Below, in pieces: positions 1 to 6,575 of a DNA stretch of 6,718 nt. The stretch is from Pseudomonadota bacterium (GTDB lineage: Bacteria > Pseudomonadota > Alphaproteobacteria > Rhodospirillales > Rhodospirillaceae), in assembly GCA_023396465.1 (NCBI GenBank), contig JAEWWF010000308.1, forward strand, positions 1 through 6,718. The letters run 5' to 3'. Under the pieces are notes generated by a model. The model was not told the DNA's origin, ran no database searches, and saw only the letters and a list, made by a program, of their open reading frames with translations. Positions within the stretch are counted from its first letter, which is position 1, and every line of letters starts with the position of its first letter. Made by a program: the position numbers and the translations under genes.

Positions 1-607
1 GCCGACCGGCGAGCGGCCGCAGCGCCTCCACCAGCAGCGCATGGCCCTTGCGCGGCACCAGCGCCCCCACCGCCAGCAGCGCCACCGCCCCCGGCCCGAG
101 ATGCGCCGCGCCACCGCCGCGCGCCACCGGGGCCGGATCGGTGCCGGGGATGACGACGCGGATGTCCTCCGCCGCCACGCCATAGTCGCGGGCCAGCACG
201 GCGCCGGTGGTCGGGCTGGTGACGATCACCCGCCGCGCCGCCGCCAGCGCCGCCCGCTCCGCCTGCCGGAAGGCCGCGGTGGTGGCGGCGTCGAGGCCGC
301 TTTCCAGTGCCAGCGGATGATGCACCAGGGCGACCAGCCGCACCCCGGCCGCCGCCGCCCGCGCTGCCGCCTGCGGCATGACTCCCAGCGCCAGCCCGTC
401 CACCACCGCCACCGCCCCGGACGGCAGCGCCGTCAGCACCGCCTCCGCCGCCGTCAAGTCGCGGACGGAGGGATGCGGGAAGGCTTCCGCCACCTCGTGA
501 ACCGTCACCGCCCGCCCCCGCGCCCGCAGCCCCTCCACCATGCGGCGGTCATAAACCGTGCCGCCGGTTGGACGGTCGAGCGGACCCGGAAGCAGAAAGT
601 GGATCAT
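1..607 (-). CDS. Glycosyltransferase family 4, N-terminal part (runs off left edge)
   Basis: The minus-strand frame starting at the ATG at 607-605 stays open to the window edge, giving 202 codons and no stop, so the C-terminal half is missing. What is seen is the N-terminal Rossmann domain of a GT-B glycosyltransferase. There is a glycine-containing loop near residues 14-17 (TGGT), followed by a helix with RRMVEGL. HHP lies at 96-98, the inter-domain TSPTTGAVL at 130-138 and IPGTDP at 153-158. The start of the C-terminal donor-binding domain, VGALVPRKG, is at 180-188 and is typical of family 4 (retaining, nucleotide-sugar donor). No signal peptide or membrane segment is seen, so it is probably cytosolic. 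The ATG overlaps the stop of the upstream gene (ATGA, 607-604), and a GAGG lies about 13 bases upstream, which points to translational coupling. Acceptor and donor sugars cannot be told; the neighbours suggest a small-molecule or lipid acceptor. The family call is firm, the specific role unknown. Confidence 0.88.
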   Translation of the reverse strand, partial: MIHFLLPGPLDRPTGGTVYDRRMVEGLRARGRAVTVHEVAEAFPHPSVRDLTAAEAVLTALPSGAVAVVDGLALGVMPQAAARAAAAGVRLVALVHHPLALESGLDAATTAAFRQAERAALAAARRVIVTSPTTGAVLARDYGVAAEDIRVVIPGTDPAPVARGGGAAHLGPGAVALLAVGALVPRKGHALLVEALRPLAGR

Positions 608-1008
608 CGCGGCAAGTCCGCCTCGAACGATGCCCAGGCGACATGGCTTTCGTGCAGCGTCACCTTGAGACCGCACAACCCGTCGCCGCCCGCCCCCAGG
701 GCGCCGGAGCGGATGTGGTCGGCCAGCCGGCTCCAGACGACATGGGCCAGAAACTCGGTGGTGGTGTTACGGCCGGCGAAGGCCGCCTCGTCGTCCAGGT
801 TGCGGAAGTTGAGGGCGGCCAGAACATCCTTCAGCAGGGCATGGGCGGCGCCGATGTCCACCACCACGCCGTCGGCATCCAGGTGGCGGCGGCGGAACTC
901 GGCATCGACCACGTAGGTGGCGCCGTGCAGCCGCTGGGCGGGGCCGAACACCTCGCCCCGGAAGCTGTGGGCGATCATGACGTGGTCGCGAACGCAGACG
1001 GTGAACAT
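604..1008 (-). CDS. 6-pyruvoyl-tetrahydropterin synthase/QueD-fold protein with altered active site
   Basis: A 134-residue protein of usual length for the family (COG0720: PTPS, 6-carboxytetrahydropterin synthase). Recognisable blocks are MIAHSF at 11-16, QRLHGATY at 25-32, GVVVDIG at 47-53, LNFRNLDD at 66-73, NTTTEFLA at 81-88 and LHESHVAWASFE at 118-129. Zinc ligands H14 and H28 are present, but the third (second His of HGH) is Ala30. By alignment from memory the catalytic Cys position is Ala24, and the catalytic Asp-His pair is Asn67-Phe68. The pterin-anchoring Glu (E120) and the TxE motif (E85) remain. It may therefore bind a pterin-like ligand without normal PTPS/QueD chemistry, or do different chemistry. 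I chose the ATG at 1008-1006 because AAGGAG (1025-1020) sits 11 bases before it. The in-frame GTG at 1017 would be only 2 bases from that site. It lies 21 bases after the dehydrogenase gene and overlaps the glycosyltransferase by 4 bases, so it is mid-operon. A standard annotation would probably say QueD; I would not. Confidence 0.85.
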   Translation of the reverse strand: MFTVCVRDHVMIAHSFRGEVFGPAQRLHGATYVVDAEFRRRHLDADGVVVDIGAAHALLKDVLAALNFRNLDDEAAFAGRNTTTEFLAHVVWSRLADHIRSGALGAGGDGLCGLKVTLHESHVAWASFEADLPR

Positions 1009-1029
1009 GGACGGCACGGCTCCTTGGCT

Positions 1030-2022
1030 TCAGTCGGCGGCGGGATAGCGGATGCGGTGGCACAGGACGGTGCCGGCCGCCTCCGGGGCGAGCAGGCGCG
1101 GCATCACCCGCGGCATGTCGGCGAAAGCGTCCTCGCCGGAAACCAGGACATCGAAAGCCGGGTCGGCCAGCAGGGCGAGCGCCGTCGCCAGACGGTCGGC
1201 GGGACTACGGCGGGCACGGCGAGCGGGCGCCACCGCCCCCACCTGCGACGACACCAGCCGCAAGCGGCGGCTGTGGAACGCTTCACCGAGCGGCAAGGTC
1301 ACCGTTTCGTCGCCATACCAGGAGAGGAACAACAGTGTCGCCTCGAACCCCGCAAGCCCCAGGGCAGGGGCCAGGGCGGCCGGATTGCCCGAGGCTTCCA
1401 CCACCAGATCGGCGTCGGGCGGCGCCTCCTGCGGCCGGCAGAAGAACAGGCCGAGGCGTTCGGCCACCGCCCGGCGCCCGGTGGCAGGGTCGGCCAACGT
1501 CACCCGCACGCCCGGCACCTGCGCCGCCAGCCGTGCCACCAGACAGCCGACCACGCCGGCCCCCAACACCACCACCTTGTCCCCCAGGCGCGGCGGCGCA
1601 TCCCACAAGGCGTTGACGGCCGTCTCCATGTTGGCGGCGAGCACGGCGCGGGCTGGCGGCACGCCGGGCGGCAGCGGCACAAGCGCCGCCGTCGGCACGA
1701 TGAAGCGGTCCTGGTGCGGATGCAGACAGAACACGGTGCGGCCAACCAACGCCGCCGGTCCCACCTCCACCACTCCAACGGCGCTGTAGCCGTACTTCAC
1801 TGGGAACGGAAAGTCGCCGGCCTGGAACGGGGCCCGCATGAGGTCATGCTGGCTCTCCGGCACGCGCCCGTGAAAGACGGTCGCCTCGGTACCGCGACTG
1901 ATGCCGGTGAACAGGGTACGCACCAGCGCCTCGCCCTCCCCCGGCGCCACCGGCAGCGGCTCCGGTCGCAGGTCGCCCTGGCCGGGAGCGGTGGTCCAGA
2001 AGGCGGCGGCATTGATCGACAT
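1030..2022 (-). CDS. BchC-like medium-chain dehydrogenase/reductase (zinc-ligand-less)
   Basis: A 330-residue cytosolic oxidoreductase of the medium-chain dehydrogenase/reductase superfamily. The N-terminal GroES-like domain carries GISRGTE at 40-46, where zinc enzymes have the first catalytic Cys. It has PVKYGYSAVG at 74-83, where they have the GHE histidine. No structural four-Cys lobe is present. The Rossmann domain starts about residue 147 with LGAGVVG (GxGxxG at 154-159). An acidic residue follows at 178 (LADP), which favours NAD(H) over NADP(H). This arrangement resembles the group of 2-desacetyl-2-hydroxyethyl bacteriochlorophyllide dehydrogenase-like proteins, though the neighbours give no sign of chlorophyll synthesis. 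The ATG at 2022 is preferred, with AGGGA a few bases upstream and the usual family start; the open frame itself extends 24 codons further, to 2094, into the promoter region. It is the first gene of the minus-strand operon, followed after 21 bases by the pterin-synthase-fold gene. Substrate unknown; routine annotation as zinc-binding alcohol dehydrogenase would probably be wrong about the zinc. Confidence 0.87.
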   Translation of the reverse strand: MSINAAAFWTTAPGQGDLRPEPLPVAPGEGEALVRTLFTGISRGTEATVFHGRVPESQHDLMRAPFQAGDFPFPVKYGYSAVGVVEVGPAALVGRTVFCLHPHQDRFIVPTAALVPLPPGVPPARAVLAANMETAVNALWDAPPRLGDKVVVLGAGVVGCLVARLAAQVPGVRVTLADPATGRRAVAERLGLFFCRPQEAPPDADLVVEASGNPAALAPALGLAGFEATLLFLSWYGDETVTLPLGEAFHSRRLRLVSSQVGAVAPARRARRSPADRLATALALLADPAFDVLVSGEDAFADMPRVMPRLLAPEAAGTVLCHRIRYPAAD

Positions 2023-2099
2023 GGCATCCCTGAGCGTAGACGGAAAGCGGACCGGCGCTTGCGCATATACGCGCGATACGGGCGAAAGGAGCACGAGCG
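2023..2099. promoter_or_regulatory. Divergent promoter region between dehydrogenase operon and phosphatidyltransferase gene
   Basis: These 77 bases separate two divergent starts, so both promoters should be here. The only AT-rich block is around 2061-2072 (gcgcatatacgc). It is nearly palindromic and could serve as a -10 element or operator in either direction; no clear matching -35 box is seen. Ribosome binding sites are readable at both ends: AAAGGAG at 2085-2091, eight bases before the ATG at 2100, and AGGGA on the minus strand shortly before the ATG at 2022. Shared location suggests the two transcription units may be controlled together. The region is inferred from gene layout; the exact elements are uncertain. 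Confidence 0.4.
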
Positions 2100-2855
2100 A
2101 TGACTCCCCTACGGCGCGATACCCTCGTCACCCTGGCGGGTGGCGGGGTGGTGCTGGCGGCCCTGACGGCAACGCCATGGGCGGCCCTCGGGCTGCCGTG
2201 GCGCTTTCCGCTGGCGGCGGCGGTGCTCTATGGCCTCGCCCTACCCCTGATCTGGCTGGCCCTGCCGGAACGGCTGCCGGGCAACCGGTTCGGGGCGGCC
2301 AATGCGGTGACCCTGGTGCGATTGGCGGCGACGGCGGTGCTGGCGGCATCCGCCGCCGCCCTGTCGACAGCCGACCTGACCGCGCCGGCCATGGCCTGGA
2401 CGCTGGTGGCGCTGGCGGCGGCGGCCCTGGCGCTGGACGGGATTGACGGTTGGGTGGCGCGCAGGCAGCGGCTTGCCTCCCCCTTCGGAGCACGCTTCGA
2501 CATGGAACTGGACGCCGCCTTCATGCTGGTTCTGGCGGTGTTGGCATGGCGAATGGAGCGGGCCGGCGGATGGGTTCTCGCCGCCGGTCTCGCCCGCTAT
2601 GCCTTTGTCGCTGCCGCCATGATGCTGCCCCGCCTACGGGCGCCGCTGCCGCCGTCCTCACGCCGCCGGGTTGCCTGCGCGCTGTCCGCCGGACTTCTGG
2701 CGGCATCCCTGGCCCCACCCCCCCTGCCGGCCCCGGGGGCAGTGCTCCTCGCCGGCACGGCGGTGCTGACCCTGCTGCTGAGCTTCGCTCTTGATATCCT
2801 GTGGCTGGCACGGCGACGGCCCCCGGCTCTTCCATCCTCGCCGCCGCTGATCTGA
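2100..2855 (+). CDS. CDP-alcohol phosphatidyltransferase family membrane protein
   Basis: A 251-residue integral membrane protein. It carries the complete CDP-alcohol phosphotransferase signature DxxDGxxAR(x8)GxxxDxxxD: D113, D116, G117, A120, R121, G130, D134 and D138. The preceding NAVTLVR at 68-74 is also typical. Several hydrophobic, Ala/Leu-rich membrane segments are visible, roughly at 12-30, 36-55, 76-89, 98-112, 138-150, 155-176 and 190-235. Family members transfer a phosphoalcohol or phosphatidyl group from a CDP-linked donor to an alcohol, in the inner membrane with divalent metal ions bound by the aspartates. The ATG is supported by AAAGGAG eight bases upstream. It is divergent from the dehydrogenase operon and followed by a hairpin at 2868-2894. 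At this length and with these neighbours, housekeeping PgsA or PssA is not assured; the acceptor alcohol is unknown. Family call firm, substrate open. Confidence 0.9.
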   Translation: MTPLRRDTLVTLAGGGVVLAALTATPWAALGLPWRFPLAAAVLYGLALPLIWLALPERLPGNRFGAANAVTLVRLAATAVLAASAAALSTADLTAPAMAWTLVALAAAALALDGIDGWVARRQRLASPFGARFDMELDAAFMLVLAVLAWRMERAGGWVLAAGLARYAFVAAAMMLPRLRAPLPPSSRRRVACALSAGLLAASLAPPPLPAPGAVLLAGTAVLTLLLSFALDILWLARRRPPALPSSPPLI

Positions 2856-2867
2856 ACATCCGGTCAA

Positions 2868-2894
2868 GAAAGGGATAGGCCGCCCTGCCCTTTC
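2868..2894 (+). terminator. Hairpin after phosphatidyltransferase gene, possible terminator
   Basis: GAAAGGG (2868-2874) pairs with CCCTTTC (2888-2894). Inside it AGG (2877-2879) pairs with CCT (2884-2886) around a CCGC loop, leaving a small internal bulge (AT opposite G). It begins 13 bases after the stop codon at 2853-2855. No run of T follows, so it is not a classic intrinsic terminator; it could act with Rho, or stabilise the transcript end. Confidence 0.45.
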
Positions 2895-2944
2895 GAGCTA
2901 GGTTTAGGCCCATAGTTCAACCGCATGGTTGGGGCGTGATCCAC

Positions 2945-2987
2945 GCTTCCCCCCAGGCGGCGCCGACAGCCGGAGGAGCGGGGAAGC
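2945..2987. repeat. Inverted repeat, 8-bp arms
   Basis: GCTTCCCC (2945-2952) and GGGGAAGC (2980-2987) are perfect inverted copies separated by 27 GC-rich bases, which include the self-complementary CGGCGCCG near 2959-2966. It could be an RNA structure in the leader of the export operon or a regulator site. In DNA this rich in G and C, arms of this length can arise by chance. Confidence 0.4.
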
Positions 2988-3149
2988 CGCCGGCGCGGGT
3001 GGGCACACTGGCGTGTTCAAGGGGAGAGTGTAGACCTTGAGGCCATATCACACTGTCTTGATCGGCCGGGCACGGTCCGGTCGGCGCGGCATCGTCGCGC
3101 GCCACGCACGACAGCCCCTCCCTCTCCCCGCCGGACGGCCGGTCACCGC

Positions 3150-4409
3150 ATGAGCCAAAAGAGCATTTTCCGGCAGGCGGCGCTGGATCGCCTGTCGTCG
3201 CCCGACCAGTTGGACCGCACCATTGCCATCACCGACCCGCGCGGCTGGATCGTCGCCGCCACCCTGGCGGTGTTGGTGACGGTGCTGGTCGCCTGGGCGT
3301 TCCTCGGCACCATTCCCACCAACGTGCAGGGCAAGGGCATCCTCATCGCCCGCGAAGGCCGGGTGGTGGCGGCCATGAGCCCGACCAGCGGCCAGATCGA
3401 GGCCGTGCTGGTCAGCCTGGGCGACACCGTCCGCGAAGGCCAGCCCATCGCCCGCATCGCCCAGAGCGACATCGCCACCCGCCTTGCCAATGCCCGTGAC
3501 CTGCTGGCCGAGCGCGCCGCCGACCGCGACCGCCGCATCGCCGCCCAGGGGCGCGAGTTGCAGATCGTGCGCGCCAACCTCGCCCAGCAGCGCAAGGCGC
3601 TGGAGCAATCCATCGCCGCCGCCGAGGAGCAGGTGGCATGGCTGACCGAACGCCTGCGCGGCCATCGCGATCTCGCCGCCCAGGGCATCGCCACCCGCAC
3701 CCAGGTCCAGGCCATCCAGACCGACCTCGCCCGCGCCCAGCAGACCGTCGCCGACGGCCGCTCGGCCCTGCTGCGCCTCCAGGCGGAGGAGAACGAGGTG
3801 ATCCTGCGCCACGAGCGCGACCGCAGCGAGGCGGAAGCCGCCGTCACCACCGCCGAGCGCGCCATCCGTGAGTTGGAGTCCCAACTCGACCGCGACACCC
3901 ACGTCCTCGCCCCCACCACCGGGCGGGTGACCGAGATCCGCGCCACCGCCGGCACCATGGTGAGCATTGGGCAAGGGGTGCTCGGCATCGAAAGCGCCGG
4001 CCAGGGGCTGGAGGCGGTGGCCTACATCCCCACCCGTCATGGCAAGCTGGTGACGGCCGGAATGCCGGTACGCATCGCCCCCGCCAACGTGCGGCGGGAG
4101 GAACACGGCAGCCTGCTCGGCACCGTGCGCAGCATCTCGGCCTTCCCCTCCACCCGCGAGGGCATGGCGGCGGTGCTTCAGAACGACGCGCTGATCACCA
4201 CTTTCTCGCAGGACGGCGCCCCCTACGAGGTCCGCATCGACCTCACCCCCGGCGACACACCAAGCGGCTACGCCTGGTCGTCGCGCCAAGGGCCGCCGGT
4301 CAGCCTGTTCAGCGGCACCACGCTGGAACTGGACATCACCGTTCGCGAGCAGACGCCCGCCAGCCTGATCGTGCCGCTGGTGCGCAAGCAGACGGGCCTG
4401 GACGGATGA
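3150..4409 (+). CDS. NHLM-type export system periplasmic adaptor (HlyD family)
   Basis: A 419-residue membrane-fusion protein of the kind called NHLM bacteriocin system secretion protein (TIGR03794 type). The N-terminal block FRQAALDRLSSPDQLD at 7-22 and the following TDPRGW at 28-33 are hallmarks of this subgroup. One membrane segment follows at about 34-53, so the bulk is periplasmic. A split biotinyl-lipoyl domain is visible at about 68-108 (SPTSGQIEAVLVSLGDTV) and 250-282 (LAPTTGRVTEI). Between them is a long Arg/Gln/Ala-rich helical hairpin, a probable coiled coil (110-248). The C-terminal beta part ends in SLIVPLVRKQTGL. It should link the inner-membrane peptidase/ABC transporter to the outer export path. 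The ATG at 3150 is the first start in a frame open well upstream, and the family hallmark begins a few residues after it; no Shine-Dalgarno sequence precedes it. Its stop overlaps the next start (ATGA, 4406-4409), so the two are translated together. Function is inferred from the family; the cargo is unknown. Confidence 0.9.
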   Translation: MSQKSIFRQAALDRLSSPDQLDRTIAITDPRGWIVAATLAVLVTVLVAWAFLGTIPTNVQGKGILIAREGRVVAAMSPTSGQIEAVLVSLGDTVREGQPIARIAQSDIATRLANARDLLAERAADRDRRIAAQGRELQIVRANLAQQRKALEQSIAAAEEQVAWLTERLRGHRDLAAQGIATRTQVQAIQTDLARAQQTVADGRSALLRLQAEENEVILRHERDRSEAEAAVTTAERAIRELESQLDRDTHVLAPTTGRVTEIRATAGTMVSIGQGVLGIESAGQGLEAVAYIPTRHGKLVTAGMPVRIAPANVRREEHGSLLGTVRSISAFPSTREGMAAVLQNDALITTFSQDGAPYEVRIDLTPGDTPSGYAWSSRQGPPVSLFSGTTLELDITVREQTPASLIVPLVRKQTGLDG

Positions 4410-6574
4410 CCCCGCCGCCCCGGCGCCCCCACCGGCGACGGCGGCCGGTGCGCGTGCCCACCATTTTGCAAATGGAGGCGACCGAATGCGGCGCCGCCTG
4501 CCTCGCCATGGTGCTGGCCCACCACGGCCGCTGGGAAAGCCTGGAAACCCTGCGCGAAGCCTGCGGCGTGTCGCGTGACGGTGCCAAGGCGTCCAGCGTG
4601 CTGCGGGCGGCCCGCCGGTTCGGGCTTGGCGCCAAGGGCTTCCGCAAGGAGCCGGACGGTCTGCTCGATCTGCCGGTGCCGTCGATCCTGCATTGGAACT
4701 TCAACCACTTCGTGGTGTTCCGGGGCATCGTCGGCGACCGTGTTCATATCACCGACCCGGCCAGCGGCCCGCGGGAGATGTCCCGCCAGGAACTGGACGA
4801 AGCCTTCACCGGCGTGGTGCTGGCGCTGGAGCCGGCGGCGGAGTTTTCCCCCGGCGGCACGCCGCCGCGTCCCTTCGCCCAACTGGCCGAGTTGCTGGCC
4901 GGTTCCCGCCCGGCGCTGGCGCTGGTGGCGGCCTTCAGCCTGTTCCTGGTGCTGCCGGGCATCGTCGTGCCGGGCCTGACCAGCCAGTTCGTCGACCGGG
5001 TGCTGGTCGAGCAGATGCGAACCTGGGTGGGGCCGCTGCTCATCGGGCTGGCGCTGGCGGCGGTGGCGCAGGCGGCCATCACCGCCCTGCAACAACACTA
5101 CCTGCTGCGGCTGGAGAGCAAGCTGGCGGTCACCCTCGCCAGCCGCTACTTCGCCCGCCTGCTGGCCCTGCCCATGCCGTTCTTCACCCAGCGCCACGCC
5201 GGGGAACTGGCCAATCGGGTGGCGGCCACCGATCGCGTCGCCACCCTGCTGTCAGGTGAATTGGCCACCACCCTGTTCAACATGATCTCCCTGGCTTTCT
5301 ACCTCGCCGTCATCGCCCTGTTCGATCCGGTGATGGCGGCGGCGGCGGTGGTGCTGGCGGCGGTGAACATGGCGGCGCTGCGCTTCGCCGGCCGCCGCCG
5401 CGACGACCTCAACCGCCGCCTGCTGGGTCAACAGGGCAAGCTGCTGTCGGCGACGGTCGGCAGCATCCATAACATCGAGACCCTGAAGGCGACCGGCGCC
5501 GAGACCGACGCCTTCGCCCTGTGGAGCGGTCATCAGGCCGGGCTGTTGTCCACCCACCAGGAAATGGGTCTGCACGCCGCCCTGCTGGCGGCGGTGCCCG
5601 CCCTGACCGCCGGGCTGGCGCCGGTGGTGGTGCTCGGCATCGGCGGCTGGCGGGTGATGGACGGGGCGCTGACCCTCGGCGCCCTGGTCGCCCTGCAAAG
5701 CCTGTTTCTAGCCTTCATGACGCCGCTGGGCGGGTTGACCCAACTCGGCACCCGCCTGCATCTGGTGAAGGGCGACCTCGCCCGACTGGCCGACGTGCTC
5801 AACGCCCCGCCCCCGCCGGAACCGCCGCCGCTGCCCGCCGAGGCCGCCGGACCGCCGCGCGGGCGGGTGGAGTTGCGCGGCGTGCGGTTCGGGTACGCGC
5901 CCCTCGACGCGCCGCTGATCGACACCCTTTCGCTGGTGCTGGAGCCGGGCAAGCGCATCGCCCTGGTCGGCGGCTCCGGCAGCGGCAAGAGCACCGTCGG
6001 CCGGCTGGTGTGCGGCCTGCTCACCCCGTGGGGGGGCGACATCCTGCTCGACGGCCTCCCCATCGCCCGGCTGCCGGCGGCCCGCTTCGCCGCCACCGTC
6101 GCCCATGTCGATCAGGACATCATGCTGTTCGAGGGCACGGTGCGGGAGAACCTGACCCTATGGGCCCCGGACGTCCCCGACGAGGTGCTCACCCGCGCGC
6201 TCAAGGATGCCGAGATCCACGCCGACATCGCCGCCCGTCCCGGCGGTTACGACAGTCTGGTGCGCGAGGGCGGCCTCAATTTCAGCGGCGGTCAGCGGCA
6301 ACGGCTGGAACTTGCGCGGGCGCTCATCAACGATCCGGCGGTGCTGGTGCTGGACGAGGCGACCTCGGCGCTGGACCCGGCGACCGAACTCGCCATCGAC
6401 TCCAACCTGCGGCGGCGCGGCTGTGCCTGCCTGATCGTCGCCCACCGCCTGTCCACCATCCGCGATGCCGACGAAATCGTGGTGCTGGACCGTGGTCAGG
6501 TGGTGGAGCGCGGCACCCACGCGGCGCTGATGGCCCGCGACGGCGTCTATGCCGACCTCATTCGGAGCGGCTGA
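4406..6574 (+). CDS. NHLM-type peptidase/ABC transporter (C39 peptidase, permease, ATPase)
   Basis: A 722-residue bifunctional exporter (TIGR03796 type). Domain order: an Arg/Pro-rich start (1-17); a C39 peptidase at about 18-145 with oxyanion Q22, catalytic C28 (ATECGAACLA), H101 (NFNHFVVF) and D117 (ITDPASG); a six-helix ABC membrane domain at about 165-460; a Pro-rich linker (467-484); and an ATPase domain from about 487. The ATPase has Walker A GGSGSGKST (522-530), Q-loop Q570, signature NFSGGQ (625-630), Walker B VLVLDE (646-651) and H-loop H680. Nothing catalytic is missing. Such proteins cut leader peptides after a double-glycine type site and pump the core peptide across the inner membrane with ATP. 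The gene overlaps the adaptor gene by four bases and ends one base before the next ABC gene, so the three form one transcription unit. The start is set by the overlap and lacks a clear ribosome binding site of its own. Family members process nitrile hydratase-leader or Nif11-leader precursors; the actual substrate is not in this window. Confidence 0.94.
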   Translation: MTPPPRRPHRRRRPVRVPTILQMEATECGAACLAMVLAHHGRWESLETLREACGVSRDGAKASSVLRAARRFGLGAKGFRKEPDGLLDLPVPSILHWNFNHFVVFRGIVGDRVHITDPASGPREMSRQELDEAFTGVVLALEPAAEFSPGGTPPRPFAQLAELLAGSRPALALVAAFSLFLVLPGIVVPGLTSQFVDRVLVEQMRTWVGPLLIGLALAAVAQAAITALQQHYLLRLESKLAVTLASRYFARLLALPMPFFTQRHAGELANRVAATDRVATLLSGELATTLFNMISLAFYLAVIALFDPVMAAAAVVLAAVNMAALRFAGRRRDDLNRRLLGQQGKLLSATVGSIHNIETLKATGAETDAFALWSGHQAGLLSTHQEMGLHAALLAAVPALTAGLAPVVVLGIGGWRVMDGALTLGALVALQSLFLAFMTPLGGLTQLGTRLHLVKGDLARLADVLNAPPPPEPPPLPAEAAGPPRGRVELRGVRFGYAPLDAPLIDTLSLVLEPGKRIALVGGSGSGKSTVGRLVCGLLTPWGGDILLDGLPIARLPAARFAATVAHVDQDIMLFEGTVRENLTLWAPDVPDEVLTRALKDAEIHADIAARPGGYDSLVREGGLNFSGGQRQRLELARALINDPAVLVLDEATSALDPATELAIDSNLRRRGCACLIVAHRLSTIRDADEIVVLDRGQVVERGTHAALMARDGVYADLIRSG

Positions 6575-6575
6575 C

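Larger units (their letters stand above)
2856..3149. other. Intergenic region with no convincing gene; leader of the export operon
   Basis: These 294 bases hold the hairpin at 2868-2894 and an inverted repeat at 2945-2987. Beyond these I see no RNA gene and no peptide frame with a good ribosome binding site. The minus-strand frame at 2917-3105 (62 codons) has neither recognisable content nor a supporting start. The promoter for the plus-strand export operon should lie here. AT-richer patches around 2896-2920 and 3037-3062 are the most likely places, but no clear -35/-10 pair can be named. The last 40 bases before the ATG at 3150 are rich in C and lack a Shine-Dalgarno sequence. Confidence 0.5.

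Noticed and set aside
41..916. Plus-strand open frame of 291 codons near the left edge
   Set aside because: Arg/His/Pro-rich shadow of the minus-strand glycosyltransferase and pterin-synthase-fold genes; it also crosses their boundary.
568..2103. Long plus-strand open frame of 511 codons opposite the dehydrogenase and pterin-synthase-fold genes
   Set aside because: It is rich in Arg, Gly, His and Gln with no recognisable domain. Its length follows from GC-rich DNA lacking stops opposite real genes, while the minus-strand frames show clear families.
2917..3105. Small minus-strand frame (62 codons) in the intergenic region, considered as a precursor peptide
   Set aside because: No ribosome binding site, no leader-like sequence or credible GG cleavage site, opposite strand to the export operon, and Pro/Ala-rich composition expected by chance.
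3048..4289. Minus-strand open frame of 413 codons opposite the adaptor gene
   Set aside because: Low-complexity Gly/Ala/His/Gln composition, no domain, and the plus strand encodes a clear HlyD-type adaptor with the expected overlap to the transporter gene.
4268..5197. Minus-strand open frame of 309 codons opposite the peptidase/transporter
   Set aside because: Composition is that of an antisense shadow (Gln, Arg, His-rich), and the opposite strand carries the intact C39 and permease domains.
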